64,000 nucleotides of DNA from Thalassospira sp. MCCC 1A01148 (GTDB lineage: Bacteria > Pseudomonadota > Alphaproteobacteria > Rhodospirillales > Thalassospiraceae), in contig NZ_LPVZ01000020.1 in NCBI RefSeq assembly GCF_001613795.1, positions 868,001-932,000 of the forward strand, read 5' to 3'. Shown piece after piece: positions 23,801-29,800 of the stretch (the stretch's first letter is position 1; each line of letters opens with the position of its first letter). The notes under the pieces were generated by a model that saw nothing but the letters and a program-made list of their open reading frames with translations, was not told where the DNA came from and searched no databases. The position numbers and the translations under genes are program-made.

Positions 23801-26800
23801 TCGCCTGCACCGCCGGTAATGTTATCCGAACCGGCACCTGCATTGATGACGTTGTCGCCATCATCACCGGTAATGGTATCGGCCTCTTCGGAACCAATAA
23901 CGTTTTCAACGCCAGTGATGCTATCGATGCCATCTGCACCGGTTGCCGTTCCTTCGGAAAGATCAATGGAAACAGCACCTTCACCCTCATAGCTGACAGT
24001 GTCACTGCCTGCCCCGCCCTCAATGGTGTCATTACCAGCACCACCGACCAGAAGGTCGTCGCCGGCACCGCCATCAAGGATGTCGTCGCCAGCACCCCCG
24101 GAAAGGGTGTTATCGGCATCATCACCAGTCAGGGTGTCGTCGTGATCAGACCCCTGAACACTTTCGATGCTCTCAAGAGTATCATTGCCGGCAGCACCAC
24201 TTGCTGTGCCCTGACCAAGATCAACGTTTACCGAACCATCTGCATCGCTGTAGTCAGCCGTATCGGTGCCGTCACCGCCGACGAGTGCATCGTTACCCGA
24301 CCCACCGGTCAGCGTATCGTCGCCGGCACCGCCAAGGATCGCGTCATCACCGGCACCGCCTGCGATCGTGTCATTCCCACCGCCGCCAAGCAGCGTATTG
24401 GCACCACTGTCGCCCGCGATTACATCATCCTGGTTGGAACCGACGACATTTTCGATGTCAATAAGGGTGTCTTCACCGCCGACACCACCTGTACCGGCTT
24501 CGAGGTCGACCGTGATCCCACTGCCCGTGGTATAATCAACAGTATCTTCACCTGCACCGCCGTCGATAACATCGTGGCCAACACCGCCGGTAATGGTGTC
24601 ATCACCATCGTTACCCGAAATGGTGTCGTCGCCTGCACCGCCGTGAATGATGTCGTTACCGGCAAGACCATCAATGATCTCCGCTGACGACGATCCCTGC
24701 AGTGTATCGTCGTCCTCTGTCGCACCTAGGGACTCAAGATCAACGAAGTTGTCTGCGGTCAGGTCATCAGGAGAGACACCATTCAGCGTCATGGTGTTGT
24801 CATTGATGGTGATGACCGCATTGCCATCATCATCGGTGCTGAGCATTGTCTTGAGAGCTTCAAAGTTCGGAATATTGAAGCCGACAAGATCAATCTTGTC
24901 TTCCGAAGGATCGAAATCCGTGATCACGGTGGCATCGGTGAGGGTGCTAAAGACAAAGGTATCCGCACCTTCGCCACCCGACACCAGATCCTGACCTGCG
25001 CCAGCATCAATGGTATCGTCACCTGCACCACCTTCGATGGTGTTGTCTGACGAGGACCCGGTCAGGACATCATCATGGTCGGAGCCAACAACGTTTTCGA
25101 TAGATTCCAGCGTGTCGTTGCCGTCCGCACCTGATGCCGTGCCAGATGAAAGGTCAACGGTTACACCACCTGATGCGTCTTGGTATGTAACAGTATCTGA
25201 GCCGATACCACCGTCGAACGTATCGTCTCCTGCGCCACCGGCCAGGGTATCTTCACCCGCGCCACCCTTGAGCACATCATCGCCGCCACGGCCATCAAGA
25301 ACATCATTGCCAACGCCACCGTTAAGGGTATTGGCATTGTCATCACCGGTCAGAGTATCGTCATAGGACGAGCCGATAACGTTTTCAAAGTTCGCAATCG
25401 TGTCGGTGCCATTTGCGGCGTCTGCCTGACCGGATTCAAGATCCACGTCAACACCGCCCGTGGTTCCCTGATAGTTCAGCGTATCGTTACCATCGCCGCC
25501 ATCAAGGTCATCACTACCGTCACCACCGCTGATATTGTCATCACCGGCACCGCCAGTGATGGTATCGGCGCCTGTGCCACCCGTAATGACGTCATTACCA
25601 TCGCCGCCATCAATCGTATCGTTGCCTGCGCCACCTGAAACCTTGTCATCACCGCCTTTCGCCGTGATCACGTCGCTGCGGTCTGTGCCGGTAAGGATGT
25701 CCTTGTCTTCGGTACCTTCGAGCGAACGAATACCTTTGAAGTTGGCATAGGTCAGGCTATCGGGATCAACATTTTCAAGGGTAATGACCGCATCACCAAC
25801 CGTGATCGTCGCATTACCTGCTGCATCTTCACCAATAAAATCAGCGATATCAGAGAACAGCTCAAGCCCGTCAATACCCTGAATATCAATGATGTCATTG
25901 ATCGGGTTGAAATCGGTTACAAGATCATTGCCGCTCTCGGGCGTGACAACAAAGGTATCGGCCCCTGATCCACCACTCAGCGTGTCGTCCCCGGCACGAC
26001 CATCAATAGTGTCATTGCCGTCACCACCCATGAAGACGTCATCACTACTGCTGCCCAGCATGATGTCGTCAGTTGCGGTTCCCTCGACCTGCTCGAAGCC
26101 GGAAATCGTATCGGTAAAGTTATTGCCGCTGACGGTACCTGCCTCAAGGTCGACGGTAACACCTGCACCGAGGCCATCTGCATCGGAATTGTAACTTAGC
26201 GTATCGTTGCCATCACCGCCGACCAGGGTATCGTCACCTGCACTACCATAAACAGTGTCATCACCTGCGCCGGTATCCACGATGTTAACGTCATCGTTTG
26301 TATAAACGACATCGTCGCCAGAACCCGTAACAACGTTTTCAAAGCCGGAAATCGTATCATTGCCATCGCCGGTCGCCGTGCCCCCGGCAAGGTCAACCGT
26401 AACGCCGCCATCAACATCGGTGTAATCAACCGTATCGTTACCGTCACCACCCGACAGAACATCATCGCCGCCACCGCCGGAAATGGTATCGTCACCACCC
26501 ATGCCAGACAGCGTATTGGCACCATCGTCACCAGCAATGACATCGCTGTTCGTTGTGCCAACCACATTTTCAAAGTTGGAAATCCGGGTCGTGCCGGAAT
26601 CCATGGTGGCAGCGCCATCCTGCAGATCGACATTCAGGCCGGTTTCGTTGCCAAATCCGACCGTGTCATTGCCCTCGCCACCATCAACGGTATCGCCAGA
26701 GCCAATGCCACGAACGACATCATCGCCCGCACCGGTTGAAATGGTATTCTCACCATCGGAGCCAACAACAGTATCGTTGCCGGCGCCGGTAACGACGTTC

Positions 26801-29800
26801 TCGATGCTGTCTAGACTGTCGTTTTCGCCGATCTCTGCATCACGGGCCGTTCCGCTGGCAAGATTGACATCCTGTGCTGTCTCGCGCGCACTCAGATCAA
26901 GGGTGTCACTGCCTTCGCCGCCGATGATTGTGTCATTGCCATCTTCACCGAGGAACAGGTCATCGCCGGCACCGCCATCAAGGGTGTCATTCCCACCGCG
27001 CCCGACAAGCGTGTCATCTCCGGCGCCGCCACTCAGGACATTGACGCCATCGTCGCCGTAAAGTTCGTCGTCATAGCCCGAACCCGTCGCATTTTCGATG
27101 CGATCAAGCACATCGTCGCCATCGGCGCCCGTCGCTGTTCCGGCTTCAAGATCGACCTGAACACCGCCATTGGCGCCGGAATAATCAACCGTATCAATGC
27201 CTTCCTGACCGCGCAGGGTATCGTTACCAGCACCGCCGGAAACCGTATCGTCGCCATAGCCACCCGAAACAACGTCATCGCCATCGCCACCATCAAGGGT
27301 GTCGTTGCCGCCATAGCCATAAACTGCGTCGTTGCCGGAAGTCCCGGTACCGACATCGTCATCTTCGCTTTCAAAGATGCGGCCAAAACCACGGAAATCA
27401 TCCGCCGTCAAGCTATCGCTGCTAACACCTTCAAGGGTCAGGGTGCCTTGGTCACCGAAATCGATAACAGTATTGCCGTTACCGTCATCGGACATCATGG
27501 TTTGCAGGGTTGCAAAGTCCTGAATGCCAAGCTTCGACAGATCAACAATGTCTTCTGAACCGGTAAAATCGGTAATCGTATCGTTGCCGAAATTCTCGGT
27601 CAGCTCGAAATCATCATCGCCCGCGCCACCGGTCAGGGTGTCATCGCCCGCACCACCGGTCAGGGTGTCAATGCCAGCCCCACCTTCAAGAACGTTATCG
27701 GCATCATCGCCGGTAATATAATCGTCATAGTCGGAGCCGATAACGTTTTCGACCATCTGGACGACGTCGTTACCAGCACCACCTGTCGCAGTTTCATTGG
27801 ACAGGTCGACCGTAACACCGCTTTCTGCGTCGCTATAGCTGGCAGTATCAATGCCGCTACCGCCCTGAATGTGGTCATCACCCTGACCACCACGCATGAA
27901 ATCGTCACCCGATCCGCCAGCCATGACGTCATTGCCGTCACCGCCAACCAGAAGATCGTCGTCGGCACCGCCCTGCAAAACGTCATCATCGGCGCCGCCA
28001 AACAGGCTGTCGCTGCCGTCACCGCCCTGCAGGATATCCTGACCGTTTTCACCACGCAGAACGTCATTACCGGCACCACCCTGCAACAGATCGTTGCCAA
28101 AGTTGCCTTCCAGCGTGTCATCGCCGCCATTGCCCTGAAGGGTGTCATCACCTGCACCACCACCCAGAACGTCAGCGTCATCGCCGCCCTGCACCACATC
28201 GGCACCGGCAGTCGGGGTATTGTCGTACGCAGTTGCGTCACCATCATCGGCATCGGTTACGCCAGACCCGGTTTCAGCATCGCCTTCGCCGGTCGCGTTC
28301 GAATCCGTCGCGTCATCGCCTGCGGTGGTTTCGCCGGAAGAATCCCCGGTCGTTTCACCAGCAGAGGCGCCAGCTTCTGCACCCGCATCGGTTTCGCTGT
28401 CAGCCGTGGCGTCTTCGCCGGAGGCGTCCGCGCTGCCGGCATCAGAGCCGGATGTTGTTTCACTACCAGAATCGGTGGTTTGCGAACCGGAATCTGTCGA
28501 CCCTTCACCGGATGTGTCACCACCGGTTTCCGCGGTCGTTTCATCAGTGGCTTCGCCAGTCGTCTGTTCACTTTCCGAAGACGTGGTCGTATCCGAACCG
28601 GTCCCGGCACCAGCCTGGGCACCGGACGTCGTGTTTTCTTCTTCGGTCTGGCTGGTTTCACCCGTCTGGGTTTCTGTACCACCTGCTTCACCGGTGGTTT
28701 CTGCGCCGCTTTCACCCGAGGCCGTGTCGCCCGAAGACGTCTCTTCACCGCCAGTTTCCGCACCAGAAGTGCCTGTACCGCCCGCACCGGAAGTTTCACC
28801 AGCGGTCGTCTCGTCACCAGACGTACTGTCTACCGGCTGCCCGGAGGCTTCGCCGTCGGTTTCACTGGTGTCGGTGCTGCCAGTATCTGTTCCGCCGGCC
28901 TCAGCATCGCCACCGGATGTGTCGGAAGCCGGATCACCTGTACCAAGGGTATCTTCACCGCTGGCACCCGACGTGCTGTCAGAACCGCTGCCGCCCGTGG
29001 TCTCGCCACCAGTAGCATCACCGCCGGTGGTTTCGCTTCCGGAAGTCGATTCCGATCCGCTTTCCGCACCCGTATCGGTTTCGGTCTCAGAACCGGTTAC
29101 GGTGCCACCACCCTCGGTTCCTGATGTTTCTTCACCGCCAGAAGTGGCGTCAGAACCGGATTCACCGGTGGATTCCGATCCGGATGCAGTTTCATCGCTG
29201 GTGCTGTCCGTACCGTTCGACGCACCGGTGGTTTCACCATCCGAACCATCTGTCTGCCCACTGGTCTCATCGGTCCCGGTTGCATCACCGGATCCCGTGC
29301 CGGTGCCGGTGCCAGTTTCGGTCTCAGAGCCAGCATCGCCGGTGTCGCCGCTGTTGGTGGTGTCGTCCGCGCCACCAGAAGTGGTGTCACCTGCGGCGCT
29401 ATCTTCCGCAGTTTCAGATGAGCCTGTTGAGCCGCTGTCGGTTCCAGAATCACCGGAAGTGGTTTCACCGGAACCCGTTGCGTCGCTGCCACTGCTGCTG
29501 TCTGTTTGACCGCTAGTTTCGCTGTCCGAGGCACCCGTAGTGTCGGTCCCCGACGTTTCACCGGTCGTCGCATCAGAATCCGTCGTGCCGGTTTCCGTTT
29601 CGGCCGCGCCAGAATCACCTGTCGTGTCGCTGCCTGCAGAGTCATCAGTTGTCGAACCGGAATCACTTTGCGCAGATGCATCCTCGGCACTACTGGTGCG
29701 ACCGGCACCGGAGTCGAGATTGACTTCAACACCCTGATCAGACCCGCTGTAATCAAGGGTGTTTTCGCCAGCACCACCGTCAATAACGTCCGATCCGTCA

